DNA from: a virus
Virus record (IMG/VR): IMGVR_UViG_3300017613_002246
Span: 1 to 40,546 of that record
Length of the DNA stretch: 40,546 bases
Strand: one strand, 5' to 3'
The notes under the pieces are model-generated. The model was not told the DNA's origin. It did no database searches and saw only the letters and a program-made list of their open reading frames with translations. Positions 15,303-24,331 of the stretch are shown piece by piece; position 1 is the first letter of the stretch; the number at the start of each line of letters is the position of its first letter. The position numbers and the translations under genes are program-made.

Positions 15303-15512
15303 TCAAAACCAGAACGATTTAACCGCTAATGCTGCGACAATCGTAGTCAGCACAACTAATGTGCCTTTGTTGAAGTAAATCGTCCTGATATGTTGTTCAC
15401 AAGGAAGATTATCAAGCCTTTTGATGGCATAGATAACCAAATCTTTAATCGGATAATCATTATTACCGTTTTCTTTCTTAAAATCTTCAACCGCTTTCCT
15501 TATTCTATCCAT
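15303..15512 (-). CDS. small protein with C-terminal membrane helix (69 aa)
   Basis: ATG 15512 overlaps the tail fibre stop as TAATG and follows GGAG; a longer in-frame start lies inside the fibre gene. Residues 1-45 are charged (MDRIRKAVEDFKKENG), and the end GTLVVLTTIVAALAVKSFWF is one membrane helix. The layout, N-terminal soluble helix and C-terminal anchor, suits a spanin-like, holin-like or virion-tail anchor protein. Confidence 0.6.
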   Translation of the reverse strand: MDRIRKAVEDFKKENGNNDYPIKDLVIYAIKRLDNLPCEQHIRTIYFNKGTLVVLTTIVAALAVKSFWF

Positions 15513-17131
15513 TATGTTTTCTCCTGAACTATATACCAAGTATCCCCATCACCTTTACTCATAACAGTAACACTATCATATTGATCTGAAAGTCTATATG
15601 TCGTGCTACCATCAATCGTGTCACCACCAGTCCCATCAAGAGTTACCCAATGGCCAGTTGGTGCATCTTCATCTATCTTTTTAACTGTTATTGCAGTCTT
15701 CATTCCTTGAAATGCATGAAATGCTGGTAAAGTTATTGTAATAGAAGCACCTGACGCATCAGCTATTATTGTTTCACCCATTACAGCAGTATGATCACCA
15801 GTAATACTAGAACACAAATCAGAAACAATAGTGTTACGTTCAGCATCTATTATAAAATTACCACTACTCCAAGGTATGCTGCCAAGATGCACACCACCAG
15901 CAGGAGCACAACCAATATTATTATCGCCAATATAACTGTTTCTTATATCGTCAAACATCATACAAACACCTGTCTGGACACCAGTACCAATAATATTATT
16001 ATTAGCAACTGTCCACCAATTTCCATCATCAGCCGTTTGTTTTATGAATGTACAATTACTTTGAGGACCTTGAACACGATAGACATTATCAGTAACACTA
16101 AGATGATCTGTACCATTAGCATAAATAGTTGTATTATTATCACCATTGATATTAAAATTATTATTTGATATACATCCACCTATCACTTCCCAAATAGCGA
16201 TATCGGTAGTTGAAGACTCTTCATTTACAAAAGCATTATTGCTGATATTTGCATATGTTGAGTCAATATCTAAACCACAATCATTATATCCACCTATTCC
16301 ACAATTTGTTATTCGTAATTCACCTGTATCTCTAGTGTATATAGCAGTATCACAATTTGTAAAAAAGCAATTAATAATACCTATATATTGTCCATAAGTT
16401 ATTTCTATACAATAAGTAGCATCATTACTACCTGAACCACTAAGTTGACAATGATCTATAACAGAACGACTAGGTTCCCCTGTAGAACCAGAAGCTCCTA
16501 ACAGGCGTATTGGATATTCTCCATAAATATAACAATCTCTTATTGAAGAAAATTTTCCGCCATGTTTAAGTGTTATCATATTATACACTGCTCTGGTTCC
16601 AACATTTCTTGTTCTAAGATTATAAATATCGGCACTCACAGATCTATAAAAACTAGCGAAAATCTCATTGGTGTTTGTTTGATCTCCGTCCACCTGGCAG
16701 TTTCTTATACCACAACCCATTAGACTTGAAGAATCAGCATGAAAAGTAGCATTATGCCAGTAAAACACGCTGCAGTTAGATGAAGAGATATCGAACGTGG
16801 CGTTACTACCATCAATATATACCTGTTGATCTGTAAAAGTAACAGTAGAACCACCTGTACCTGTTCCAAAAGTATATGTTGTATCACCAGCGAAACCTAT
16901 AGTAGCCTCTGCATCAATATCAGCAGCGACAGCATTCAAAACAGTCTCAACTTTTGCAGCAGAACTCACCTCACTTCTGGTATTACATTTATGTGCATAA
17001 TAGGTAGAACCATCCTTATATACATAATAATCAAAACCAGGAGTCCTGGTCTGTATATAAGTAGTCATAGTATTATATTCAGCTGCTGGTAGAGTATCAA
17101 CACCATCTACCTTGGTATCCGTCCATGCCAT
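15512..17131 (-). CDS. tail fibre/tailspike with right-handed beta-helix
   Basis: The central 350 residues carry many short repeated turns such as ITNCGIGGYND, ISNNAFVN and VTDNVYRV, the pattern of a right-handed parallel beta-helix as in phage tailspikes and pectate-lyase-like proteins. The C-terminal part ITITLPAF, ITVKKIDEDA, VTLDGTGGDTIDG and WYIVQEK is a domain common at the ends of phage tail fibres. The N-terminus (VDTLPAAEYNTM) resembles fibre attachment segments. It is the last gene of the tail module and the best candidate for host-glycan recognition. Catalytic residues are not evident. Confidence 0.8.
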   Translation of the reverse strand: MAWTDTKVDGVDTLPAAEYNTMTTYIQTRTPGFDYYVYKDGSTYYAHKCNTRSEVSSAAKVETVLNAVAADIDAEATIGFAGDTTYTFGTGTGGSTVTFTDQQVYIDGSNATFDISSSNCSVFYWHNATFHADSSSLMGCGIRNCQVDGDQTNTNEIFASFYRSVSADIYNLRTRNVGTRAVYNMITLKHGGKFSSIRDCYIYGEYPIRLLGASGSTGEPSRSVIDHCQLSGSGSNDATYCIEITYGQYIGIINCFFTNCDTAIYTRDTGELRITNCGIGGYNDCGLDIDSTYANISNNAFVNEESSTTDIAIWEVIGGCISNNNFNINGDNNTTIYANGTDHLSVTDNVYRVQGPQSNCTFIKQTADDGNWWTVANNNIIGTGVQTGVCMMFDDIRNSYIGDNNIGCAPAGGVHLGSIPWSSGNFIIDAERNTIVSDLCSSITGDHTAVMGETIIADASGASITITLPAFHAFQGMKTAITVKKIDEDAPTGHWVTLDGTGGDTIDGSTTYRLSDQYDSVTVMSKGDGDTWYIVQEKT

Positions 17132-17155
17132 ATTATCAACTCCAACTTTTTATTT

Positions 17156-17674
17156 TTAAAACTCATGTATAAAATCCAAAGGAAAAGCATAAGGAAAACT
17201 AGCTGTCGTAGCCGAGGCATGCTCCCCGAAAGCCAATACCTCAGTATGCATATGCGTATAGTTAGTGGACGCTGGAGGAGGCACTATAGCACCAGCGACC
17301 TTCTCCATAGACAACGTCCAACCATACATCCCAGGATATCCTCCTGCTTCTCCATAATCAAACGATTTAATCTGATATTTAACATTATATGTATTATCTT
17401 GAAGGCGTCCTACCTGAACAGGATAGCCTCCCTGAACTATTTTTTCCATGTTAGATAGTCTAACAATAGCTCTCTCCGAGGTAGCATCTGAATCAAATAC
17501 TTCCCTACCGGAAAAATATATCTCCTCAGAACTCTTCCCACGGTCTATAACTGTAGTGCTCGACCAGAAATACAGACGGGATAACTGTTTCGATTTTTTG
17601 TATTCTATGATTTCCGGGTAGGAAAGCCATGCCGTCCCACTGCTTGTCGTCATGCTAATATAGTTTACAGCCAT
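17156..17674 (-). CDS. distal tail protein (172 aa)
   Basis: The N-terminal 120 residues are beta-rich (WLSYPEIIEYKKSKQ, later GWTLSMEKV) and resemble the C-terminal end of the next upstream gene, which also ends in WNMILEKY. After a PPPAS linker comes one copy of THMHTEVLAFGEHAS, the same motif as the 20-aa repeats of the 604-aa protein at 25937-27751. It probably belongs to the tail tip or baseplate. Confidence 0.55.
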   Translation of the reverse strand: MAVNYISMTTSSGTAWLSYPEIIEYKKSKQLSRLYFWSSTTVIDRGKSSEEIYFSGREVFDSDATSERAIVRLSNMEKIVQGGYPVQVGRLQDNTYNVKYQIKSFDYGEAGGYPGMYGWTLSMEKVAGAIVPPPASTNYTHMHTEVLAFGEHASATTASFPYAFPLDFIHEF

Positions 17675-19065
17675 CAGTATTTCTCCAATATCATATTCCA
17701 GCTATATACAGTCGGTGAAGACGATTGTCTCCTGAAAGAAAAATCTTGGATAAGCCAGTCACCATCATATATTGATGACAAGTCATCTATAGTCACCGGG
17801 TTCTCATAATCAAGAATGTTAAGGATGTTATCCATCCGTGTATCCCCTTCTGATCCTGATTCTACACCACTCATAGTTATAGTATCGTTCGTAAGGTTGA
17901 TGTCATATACCTCTCTGCTTCCATCCCAAAAGTTCTGCATCCCGACATCACGTGAATGATTCCTAGAGATACTTATAGGCTTATTCAAGTAGTATGTACT
18001 TGTAGATGGGATATGGTTGACTTTTGCGTAACATTGAGTGGTCCGTATCTGTGGACTCACAGGCTCAGAATAATATACAACAGCATATATCTGTGTTATC
18101 GCTGCTCTACGGTCTCCTGCAGCACCAGTCACAGAATTTTTTGATACAAAACCTATCTGCATACTGTCGATAGCATCCCAAGTCCAAGCACTACTGTCAC
18201 TTGGCTGGCTTGCCCAATTATAACTATGTGTCTGCCAATTATTTAATTCACAACGAATATAGTCACCATAATGTGAACCTGTGCTACATATATTTATGAT
18301 AGGAGCCACATCAAACTCTCTAGTGCCTGAGTAAGCCAATCTTGCTATCCTATAAAATATACTGACACTATTGATTGTACCTGTCTCAGTGGTATGATCT
18401 GGTATGTTATATGAATCCCCTATGGTTCCTGTACTACTATAATAAACATAACCATGACCACCATTTTCATCATCAGGAGTTTCTTCATCCACATATGTAT
18501 AATTTGAACCACCGAATAATTTATAATGGCGTTGCATATCACCAGCAGCATTCGGTCTTAGTATTAATGTCCTTCCGTCTCCATCTGTCAAAGGACTGCT
18601 GCACATGACACCTATCTGAAGAGCATCAATATCAGCCCAAGTCCAATCCCCTGAATCATAAGGTCGAGTTGTCCACAAGTTGCTATATGTAGTATAATCG
18701 GTTGTTAAATTAAAACTATCTGAATAATATTGTGTCTCGTTACAATCAACGATTGCTTTATATACTGCGTCACTACTAGCAGGATAAATATTGGATTTGC
18801 CACGCAGATACACCTGAACATTATTGATAGTGCCAGATTCAGTACTATGATCTGGTAATATATATCTATCGGATACTACAGAAGTATTAGTGGTATAGAC
18901 ATAAGTGTTTGTGTCAGGCAGGCTTTTTTCTTCATCAATAGCCTTATAGTTAGAGCCTGTGTCACCCACCATAGTCAACGCTATATCTGCCGTATCCCCA
19001 TATGGATAAAGAAACAAGTTCTTTGAGGACGGAGTGAAAGTTAAACTAAAACTTGCAGCAGACAT
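17674..19065 (-). CDS. distal tail protein with duplicated beta domain (463 aa)
   Basis: Two similar segments follow one another: YILPDHSTESGTINNVQVY to WTWADIDALQIGV, and YNIPDHTTETGTINSVSIF to WTWDAIDSMQIGF. Each looks like a jelly-roll-type module of roughly 140 residues, possibly glycan binding. The last 120 residues form a separate tail-like domain ending SWNMILEKY. ATG overlaps the upstream stop (TAATG). Place in the operon after the tape measure points to the tail tip. Confidence 0.6.
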   Translation of the reverse strand: MSAASFSLTFTPSSKNLFLYPYGDTADIALTMVGDTGSNYKAIDEEKSLPDTNTYVYTTNTSVVSDRYILPDHSTESGTINNVQVYLRGKSNIYPASSDAVYKAIVDCNETQYYSDSFNLTTDYTTYSNLWTTRPYDSGDWTWADIDALQIGVMCSSPLTDGDGRTLILRPNAAGDMQRHYKLFGGSNYTYVDEETPDDENGGHGYVYYSSTGTIGDSYNIPDHTTETGTINSVSIFYRIARLAYSGTREFDVAPIINICSTGSHYGDYIRCELNNWQTHSYNWASQPSDSSAWTWDAIDSMQIGFVSKNSVTGAAGDRRAAITQIYAVVYYSEPVSPQIRTTQCYAKVNHIPSTSTYYLNKPISISRNHSRDVGMQNFWDGSREVYDINLTNDTITMSGVESGSEGDTRMDNILNILDYENPVTIDDLSSIYDGDWLIQDFSFRRQSSSPTVYSWNMILEKY

Positions 19066-19655
19066 TATAACACGAAAGGTATAGTTATCTTAAAATCTTC
19101 AGTAGTCGCCCAGTTCCAATGAGACAAGTCAGCAGTAACATCAGAACTATCAGCACCACTTACACCAACATCCCATTCGACCTTGACGACTATACGTTCA
19201 TTTTCACCAAGCTCTTTAGGCTCATCAACATCAATCCAGAAAGGAAACACACGTTCAAACTCGACACCACCAGTAGTCGGATAGCTGGCAGATATATTTA
19301 TCACACCTGTAGTGGCCAATTCCATCTCAGTGGTATCAGTATGCATCTTCCATATGCTGACACGATAATCACTGACTTGAGAAGTAACAACACTATGAAC
19401 AGCATGTGTCGCACTTGCAAAAGTCAAGTGTCCTTCGACAACTCCCTCTATCCAGTATTTCTGTTTTATCCGGTGAGGATAGAAAAACTTTGTTCCACTT
19501 GAACTCCAGGGAGTCTTAGAGGCACAACTGCAAGCGTCCGAAAGATAATCCTTGACCAGATGAGTTTCATGGTCGGTGAGAGAACCGAAAGCAGATGACC
19601 AATCGTCTGTCCGGATTCCATAGAAGGTCTCATAGTAACGTGTGTCACTCGTCAT
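19065..19655 (-). CDS. distal tail protein (196 aa)
   Basis: First gene after the tape measure, where siphoviruses usually keep the distal tail protein. It is beta-rich with a Cys pair (DACSCAS, about 41-46) and ends FKITIPFVL. No motif proves the role; assignment is from position. Confidence 0.5.
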   Translation of the reverse strand: MTSDTRYYETFYGIRTDDWSSAFGSLTDHETHLVKDYLSDACSCASKTPWSSSGTKFFYPHRIKQKYWIEGVVEGHLTFASATHAVHSVVTSQVSDYRVSIWKMHTDTTEMELATTGVINISASYPTTGGVEFERVFPFWIDVDEPKELGENERIVVKVEWDVGVSGADSSDVTADLSHWNWATTEDFKITIPFVL

Positions 19656-19657
19656 TT

Positions 19658-22345
19658 TTATCTCATCCCATATTTACTTGTATCCGTAGATAAAATATTG
19701 TTCTTGACAGCAAGGGCTATCTGGCTACCGAGATCCTCGATATCCGTATAGTTCCTTATCTCAGAAATATTGATGTTTATGGTAGCGTTCATGCGTCCTC
19801 CACCACCAACACCTCTAGGACTACCAGCAGGAACTATCTTTTCTCCCTTATGGACGATAGCTGGACCTGTACGAGGGACATAATGGGTTCCTCTTTGAAA
19901 TCCCCAACCCTCATACATCTTACGTCTTCTCCAATATGAAGGTGTCCGTGCTGTAGAAATAGTTCCTGCTCCACCAGAGGAACTTGTATATGTCATAGCA
20001 TTAATTTTATCTAAAAAATCCTGAACTTCCCCCATAATCTTTGACATGTCATAACCAGCAAGCTTAAATGCAGCTACGGCTCGTGGACTTAACATTATAC
20101 TTGTAATCAAATCCATTTTTGCCTGCACTATCTTACCTATATTATTCATGGTGATGTCCCACCATTCTTCACGTGTATTTAAAGCTATTTTTTCATCATC
20201 AATAAACTGTTGTAAATCAAACAGTTGTTGGTCATATGTATATTTTAAACGAGATACTTCTTCTTGACGTTTAGCAAGTGTCTTATCGATTATATTCATT
20301 TCGTCTTCAGCAGCAATACGACTTTCCAAAGAAGAAATCCTTAACATCTTCATACGTTGCTGTTCATTACGGGTAAGACCACGCCTTCGTCTCATACCTC
20401 TAAGTTGAAGTTTCATTATTTCAAGACTATTTTCTTTCTGTAAATCATTATAGTCTCGCATATTTGTTATAGCTTCATGAAGTCTTTTGTTGTTTGTAGC
20501 CCAACCTTGATTGACACCTTCTAACCCATATTTTATGTCATATTGGACACCAGCAAGATCTTTTTCAGCTTCAAGAGTCTTTAATTTAAAACCAAGAGTT
20601 CCTGCGTAATCTGCTCCGAATGCTTCTTCTATTGTCTTTCCTTGAAAACCGAATTGAATAGGTTTTTCAAGTTCATCTTTCAACCGTTTAAAATCACGTT
20701 GTAATAATAATAAATCATCTTCAAGTTTAGCCAGCTCATTATCATATTCAGATACAGCACCAGTGATTGCTTCAAAATGAGGACGTAAAGCTACCTGTGT
20801 TTCTTCCAATGTTGCAGTTTCTGTATTCAACTCGTCTAAAGTAATATTTAAATCACTGACAGTTTTTGCCCATTCTTTCCATTCTTCACTCTGAAATTCT
20901 GTGGCACTTCTACCAACAAGATTTAAACCGTATATATCTTTATACTCTGGTTCCATGGCTAGTAATGCTTTGCGTTCTTCTGTCTTCTTCCAGAGGTCTT
21001 CACCTATCTCACCTGCTCTTATAGAATTATTGATGTATTCTGTTACTTTAGCTATGTCTGCATTGTCAACTGTTATCGTCTGAAATGCAGCAGAAGCACC
21101 ACCCTCTATCAATCTAAGATGTTCTTCAAGTTTGGATAATGCAGCATCAGCATCACCACCAGATAGAAGAGTACCCCACCAGACTTGAGATTTTTTCCAC
21201 CAGATATCAAACTCGTTCCATGTCTCACCTATCTGTCTCTCAAGATATTCCATCTGCTGTGTGAGCACATTCATAGCGAACTGTGCTGTATTCATCATCT
21301 TTTCCATAGCAGTGTTGGTTGCACCTACAGCACCTTCAACAAGCTGTAAGTCAGTAGCAAAACCTTCAAGTCCTTCGTCACCTGCAAGAACCATAGCGAC
21401 ACGAAGGCTACGCATGTTTTGGATAAGATCAGGAATTATTGTTTTTCCAAACTCTTTTGTTTTTGCATTAAGTTCTGCGAACCATCCCTGCAACCCTAAT
21501 ACACGCAAAGCAAGAGCATTCATCTCAATGCCGTATTCACGAGCAGATTCTTTAGCACTCTCTGTTGGGTTAACTATATTCTGGATGACAAGAGCAAGAC
21601 CACGAGACGTCATATCAAGACGCAAACCATGACGAGTAGCTGTTGATAACGCAGCCATAAGTTCTTCAAATTTAATTCCTGCTTGTGCAGCAATAGGAAC
21701 TACATATTGCAGTGCAGAAGCAAGCTCTTGAAATTGGAATTTACCACGAATAACTGACTGAAAAAGAATATCCGATATACGGGATGCCTCACCAGCAGCC
21801 ATACCATAAGAGTTAAGAATTGTCGTAAGGATATCTACAGATTCCCTGACAGTAGAAAGACCAGCTATAGACGCTTTAACAGCATTGTTTAAAAGACCGA
21901 TAGCATCTTCGGCATTGAAAGCAGCAGAAAGGATATCATAAAGACCTTTAGCCATGTCAGATGTTGCTTGTCCGAAACGGATAGCAAGTTGTTCCACTCC
22001 TGCTGTAAGAGAAGGAAGCAAATGCATACCAACATCAGAAAGAATTGTGGATACCTCAGCCATCCTTACTTGAAACTCACGGAACTTGACTGATGTACCT
22101 TTTATCCATGCTGATAACTTTGAAAAAGCTGTATAAGCACCAGTCGCAGCGACAGCCATTCCAACAAGACGACCACTAAGAGCATGTGTCCGTTTACCGA
22201 CAGTACCTATTTGTTTTGCTGCTTGAGCAGCACCAGGAGCACCAACACCAATACTTACCATATTACTAGCAGAAAATGAACTACCACCAGCACTCATACT
22301 ACCAGGACGTCCTCCTCTTATTCCTGATGTACTAAATCCAGGCAT
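19658..22345 (-). CDS. tail tape-measure protein
   Basis: Residues 100-330 match the TP901-type tape-measure core: GLYDILSAAFN, LTTILNSYGM, ASRISDILFQSV, FQELASALQYVVPIAAQAGI, ELMAALSTATRHGLR and a later MRSLRVAMVLAGDEG. A long coiled middle (TATLEETQVAL to RSLEEQ-like stretches) and a C-terminal HKGEKIVPAGSPRG, typical of tape measures, follow. At 895 aa and about 1.5 angstrom per residue a tail of roughly 130 nm would be expected. Its start overlaps the stop of the tail assembly frame. Confidence 0.9.
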   Translation of the reverse strand: MPGFSTSGIRGGRPGSMSAGGSSFSASNMVSIGVGAPGAAQAAKQIGTVGKRTHALSGRLVGMAVAATGAYTAFSKLSAWIKGTSVKFREFQVRMAEVSTILSDVGMHLLPSLTAGVEQLAIRFGQATSDMAKGLYDILSAAFNAEDAIGLLNNAVKASIAGLSTVRESVDILTTILNSYGMAAGEASRISDILFQSVIRGKFQFQELASALQYVVPIAAQAGIKFEELMAALSTATRHGLRLDMTSRGLALVIQNIVNPTESAKESAREYGIEMNALALRVLGLQGWFAELNAKTKEFGKTIIPDLIQNMRSLRVAMVLAGDEGLEGFATDLQLVEGAVGATNTAMEKMMNTAQFAMNVLTQQMEYLERQIGETWNEFDIWWKKSQVWWGTLLSGGDADAALSKLEEHLRLIEGGASAAFQTITVDNADIAKVTEYINNSIRAGEIGEDLWKKTEERKALLAMEPEYKDIYGLNLVGRSATEFQSEEWKEWAKTVSDLNITLDELNTETATLEETQVALRPHFEAITGAVSEYDNELAKLEDDLLLLQRDFKRLKDELEKPIQFGFQGKTIEEAFGADYAGTLGFKLKTLEAEKDLAGVQYDIKYGLEGVNQGWATNNKRLHEAITNMRDYNDLQKENSLEIMKLQLRGMRRRRGLTRNEQQRMKMLRISSLESRIAAEDEMNIIDKTLAKRQEEVSRLKYTYDQQLFDLQQFIDDEKIALNTREEWWDITMNNIGKIVQAKMDLITSIMLSPRAVAAFKLAGYDMSKIMGEVQDFLDKINAMTYTSSSGGAGTISTARTPSYWRRRKMYEGWGFQRGTHYVPRTGPAIVHKGEKIVPAGSPRGVGGGGRMNATININISEIRNYTDIEDLGSQIALAVKNNILSTDTSKYGMR

Positions 22346-22602
22346 TATAATTCTCCTTTAGCTCTTTTAATCATATCTTTCTGACTCTCTTTTAATTGTT
22401 TATGTGGTGTCTTCTTATTTTGTATGGTTGCAAACTCTGATATATCATAGAAATCCCAAGGACTCATATTCAGAATATCTTCTATATTACCCACTTTAAG
22501 GAACAGGCTGTAGATAGCCTCATTAAAATTTTCAAGATGTTCTTCGGGATAAATTGTTTTACTTCGTACGAAAGGATGTACCACCCTTTCCCACTCGCCC
22601 AC
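22345..22602 (-). CDS. downstream frame of the tail assembly chaperone pair
   Basis: The frame overlaps the upstream one by 44 bases and ends exactly at the tape-measure start. GTG 22602 has no ribosome-binding site, and the frame is open further upstream to about 22625, so it is probably made as a fusion by ribosomal frameshift. The part ESQKDMIKRAKGEL and WDFYDISEFA are helical, like GT-type extensions. The shift needed is +1 or -2. Confidence 0.6.
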   Translation of the reverse strand: MGEWERVVHPFVRSKTIYPEEHLENFNEAIYSLFLKVGNIEDILNMSPWDFYDISEFATIQNKKTPHKQLKESQKDMIKRAKGEL

Positions 22603-22834
22603 TGTTCCACAACTTAGAAAAGAAATCTATGTAATCATCTGGATGCATAGTCTCTATATGTTCAAGAGTGACAGAACTATCAAGTGTTTGAAGAGAAAGA
22701 AGAACAATCTTCTCATTGAAGAGTTGACTGTATTCCTCTTCAGGCATCTTTTTATGCTCTGCCATTTGTTTCATTGCTTCCCTATGCAACCGTAAAGTCA
22801 TACGGGGGATTTCAAATTCTTTTCCTTTGTTCAC
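22559..22834 (-). CDS. tail assembly chaperone, upstream frame (gpG-like position)
   Basis: A 91-residue, mostly helical acidic protein between the tail tube and tape-measure genes, the fixed place of gpG-type chaperones. It begins MNKGKEFEIPRMTLRLH and ends GTSFRTK. No sequence motif defines these proteins; position, size and the overlapping second frame give the call. Confidence 0.65.
   Translation of the reverse strand: MNKGKEFEIPRMTLRLHREAMKQMAEHKKMPEEEYSQLFNEKIVLLSLQTLDSSVTLEHIETMHPDDYIDFFSKLWNSGRVGKGGTSFRTK
22586..22592 (-). other. GGGAAAG heptamer in the overlap of the two chaperone frames
   Basis: On the - strand the upstream frame reads GTG GGA AAG GGT, so the heptamer is in the G-GGA-AAG phase of a slippery site, the same heptamer used for -1 slipping in lambda G/T. 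Here, though, a -1 shift opens only about 33 codons before a stop, while the long second frame needs +1 or -2. It may be the site of a -2 slip, or a coincidence. Confidence 0.35.
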
Positions 22835-22875
22835 GAATGGTAGTTTGTATTTCGTTATCTATTTCACAACCTCTC

Positions 22876-22882
22876 AAAAAAA
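22876..22882 (-). terminator. oligo-T stretch after the tail tube gene
   Basis: A run of seven T on the - strand starts about ten bases past the stop of the tail tube gene, with no GC stem before it. In an archaeal-type system it would stop part of the transcripts and give more tail tube than the genes downstream. Confidence 0.4.
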
Positions 22883-22892
22883 CTTATGAGCC

Positions 22893-23819
22893 TTATGGTG
22901 CTTCAGTACAGGTAATCTGTTTAGCAGTCCAAGGACAACTCTCCATCATCCCCTCATTAGCCTCCGATACATCAATGCTTGAACTATCCCAACGCAAGTC
23001 GGTCAAAGTAAGCATCGGAGCACTACTACCTAGATGACCAAGATACACCCTCAGTCCGGTATTTGCTGAATCAATCACGTCTCCAAAGTGGAATGCACCA
23101 CCTTCATCAAGACTGATGTCACAGCTACCTGTAATATCCCTAGCACACGCTATTGCAGCCTGTTTATCACGATCACCAACTGTCCATACATCCTGTATGT
23201 TATGATTCACAGTACAATCAAAACTGCTTGTAACATACGCAAGATCATTACCACTACTATTAGTGACTTTACTTGCTACGTTAAACATACATAGATGATC
23301 GCTTTTATCATAAGATGCTGTACTGTATAATGATGTAGTTGTTGATGTAACTATACTTTGTACTGAAAAATCAGCACTGATAGTCCAAGGTTCATCATAA
23401 CTGCCGCTTATCGTCACTGTTTTACATTTACATCCTGTCATAAGGTAACATGAGTTTGTACCCTCTGAGTTTGCGACAACCTCTATGCTCATGCTTCGTA
23501 CTGTTCCACCACTACGGTCCACAAGAAAATCACATAATGTATCGTCATGATGCGGACTGTATTCCAGATGGAATGTGTAATCTACAGCTTTCTGTGTAGC
23601 GACAGATATATCTATACTGTCTATCCCTCGGTAGTAAGCATTTACGTCACCTGATTCAATCCGTGCTACTTTCACAACAGATGAAACAGACTGAGTAACT
23701 ACACTAGCTATGTATGGAACGCTTTGTGCACTGAGTGTTCCGTATGTCTGTTCAGCTTTCCAGACTATACTACCTTGGTATGGTCTTCCAATATCTGACC
23801 ATCCCTTTTTGAATTGCAT
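22893..23819 (-). CDS. major tail tube protein
   Basis: A 308-residue beta-rich protein with many Ser/Thr, located three genes before the tape measure. The N-terminus GWSDIGRPYQGSIVWKAEQTYGT and repeated strand pairs (TVTISGSYDEPWTISADF, MLTLTDLRWDSSSIDV) fit tail tube or phage-tail-1-like folds. A good GGAGGAAAAAAATAATG start and the oligo-T stretch after the gene suit a highly expressed structural gene. Confidence 0.7.
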   Translation of the reverse strand: MQFKKGWSDIGRPYQGSIVWKAEQTYGTLSAQSVPYIASVVTQSVSSVVKVARIESGDVNAYYRGIDSIDISVATQKAVDYTFHLEYSPHHDDTLCDFLVDRSGGTVRSMSIEVVANSEGTNSCYLMTGCKCKTVTISGSYDEPWTISADFSVQSIVTSTTTSLYSTASYDKSDHLCMFNVASKVTNSSGNDLAYVTSSFDCTVNHNIQDVWTVGDRDKQAAIACARDITGSCDISLDEGGAFHFGDVIDSANTGLRVYLGHLGSSAPMLTLTDLRWDSSSIDVSEANEGMMESCPWTAKQITCTEAP

Positions 23820-23848
23820 TATTTTTTTCCTCCATATATTTTTTATTC

Positions 23849-24331
23849 TTATTTTTGATAATTCAGGGCAAAAACTTCTACTACCCTATGAAAGACAACC
23901 GAACCAGAATAATCCTCGATTATCTCTCTTGAACTGTTAAGAACATCCACCCAATAAGTAGATGTTACAGATGTTTTATATGTATCAAGTAATTGGACTA
24001 TTTTATCAGCTACATCCCGTCCAAAGGAAGTAGCACTTAAATTATCTGTAGCGACATAATAGATATTGAAATCCAGATAAGATTCATCCCGATTTGTATC
24101 TCCACTAAGATTCAAAGTATAAGACGGAGCATTGACAAGCGTCATCTCAATGAAAGGCATCTCAGGAAGTTCACCTGTTCGACATTCACCCGGTAGAAAC
24201 AATGGAACGTAAATCCATTCATCATTGCTGTCCTTAACCGAGACAGTTGAACAGTCGACGCCATCCACTTCCCAATCGAAACCAATGGTTGTCCGTAGAT
24301 GATGTCTTATATCGCCACTATATTTCGTCAT
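23849..24331 (-). CDS. tail completion/terminator-like protein (160 aa)
   Basis: ATG 24331 overlaps the upstream stop; the longer frame start inside the methyltransferase gene is less likely. The core VNAPSYTLNLSGDT, YYVATDNLSATSFGRDVADKI and RVVEVFALNYQK fits the small alpha/beta tail terminator proteins that precede the tail tube gene. Assignment is mainly by position. Confidence 0.5.
   Translation of the reverse strand: MTKYSGDIRHHLRTTIGFDWEVDGVDCSTVSVKDSNDEWIYVPLFLPGECRTGELPEMPFIEMTLVNAPSYTLNLSGDTNRDESYLDFNIYYVATDNLSATSFGRDVADKIVQLLDTYKTSVTSTYWVDVLNSSREIIEDYSGSVVFHRVVEVFALNYQK

Noticed and set aside
15301-15306. TTGACA on the - strand close to the TATATAAA box, as a bacterial -35 site.
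   Set aside because: It overlaps the stop codon of the preceding gene, and no -10 box follows at 16-18 bases; only six bases separate it from the TATA-like box.
22586-22592. GGGAAAG as an ordinary -1 frameshift site.
   Set aside because: A -1 shift leads to a stop after about 33 codons and does not reach the long downstream frame; only +1 or -2 does.
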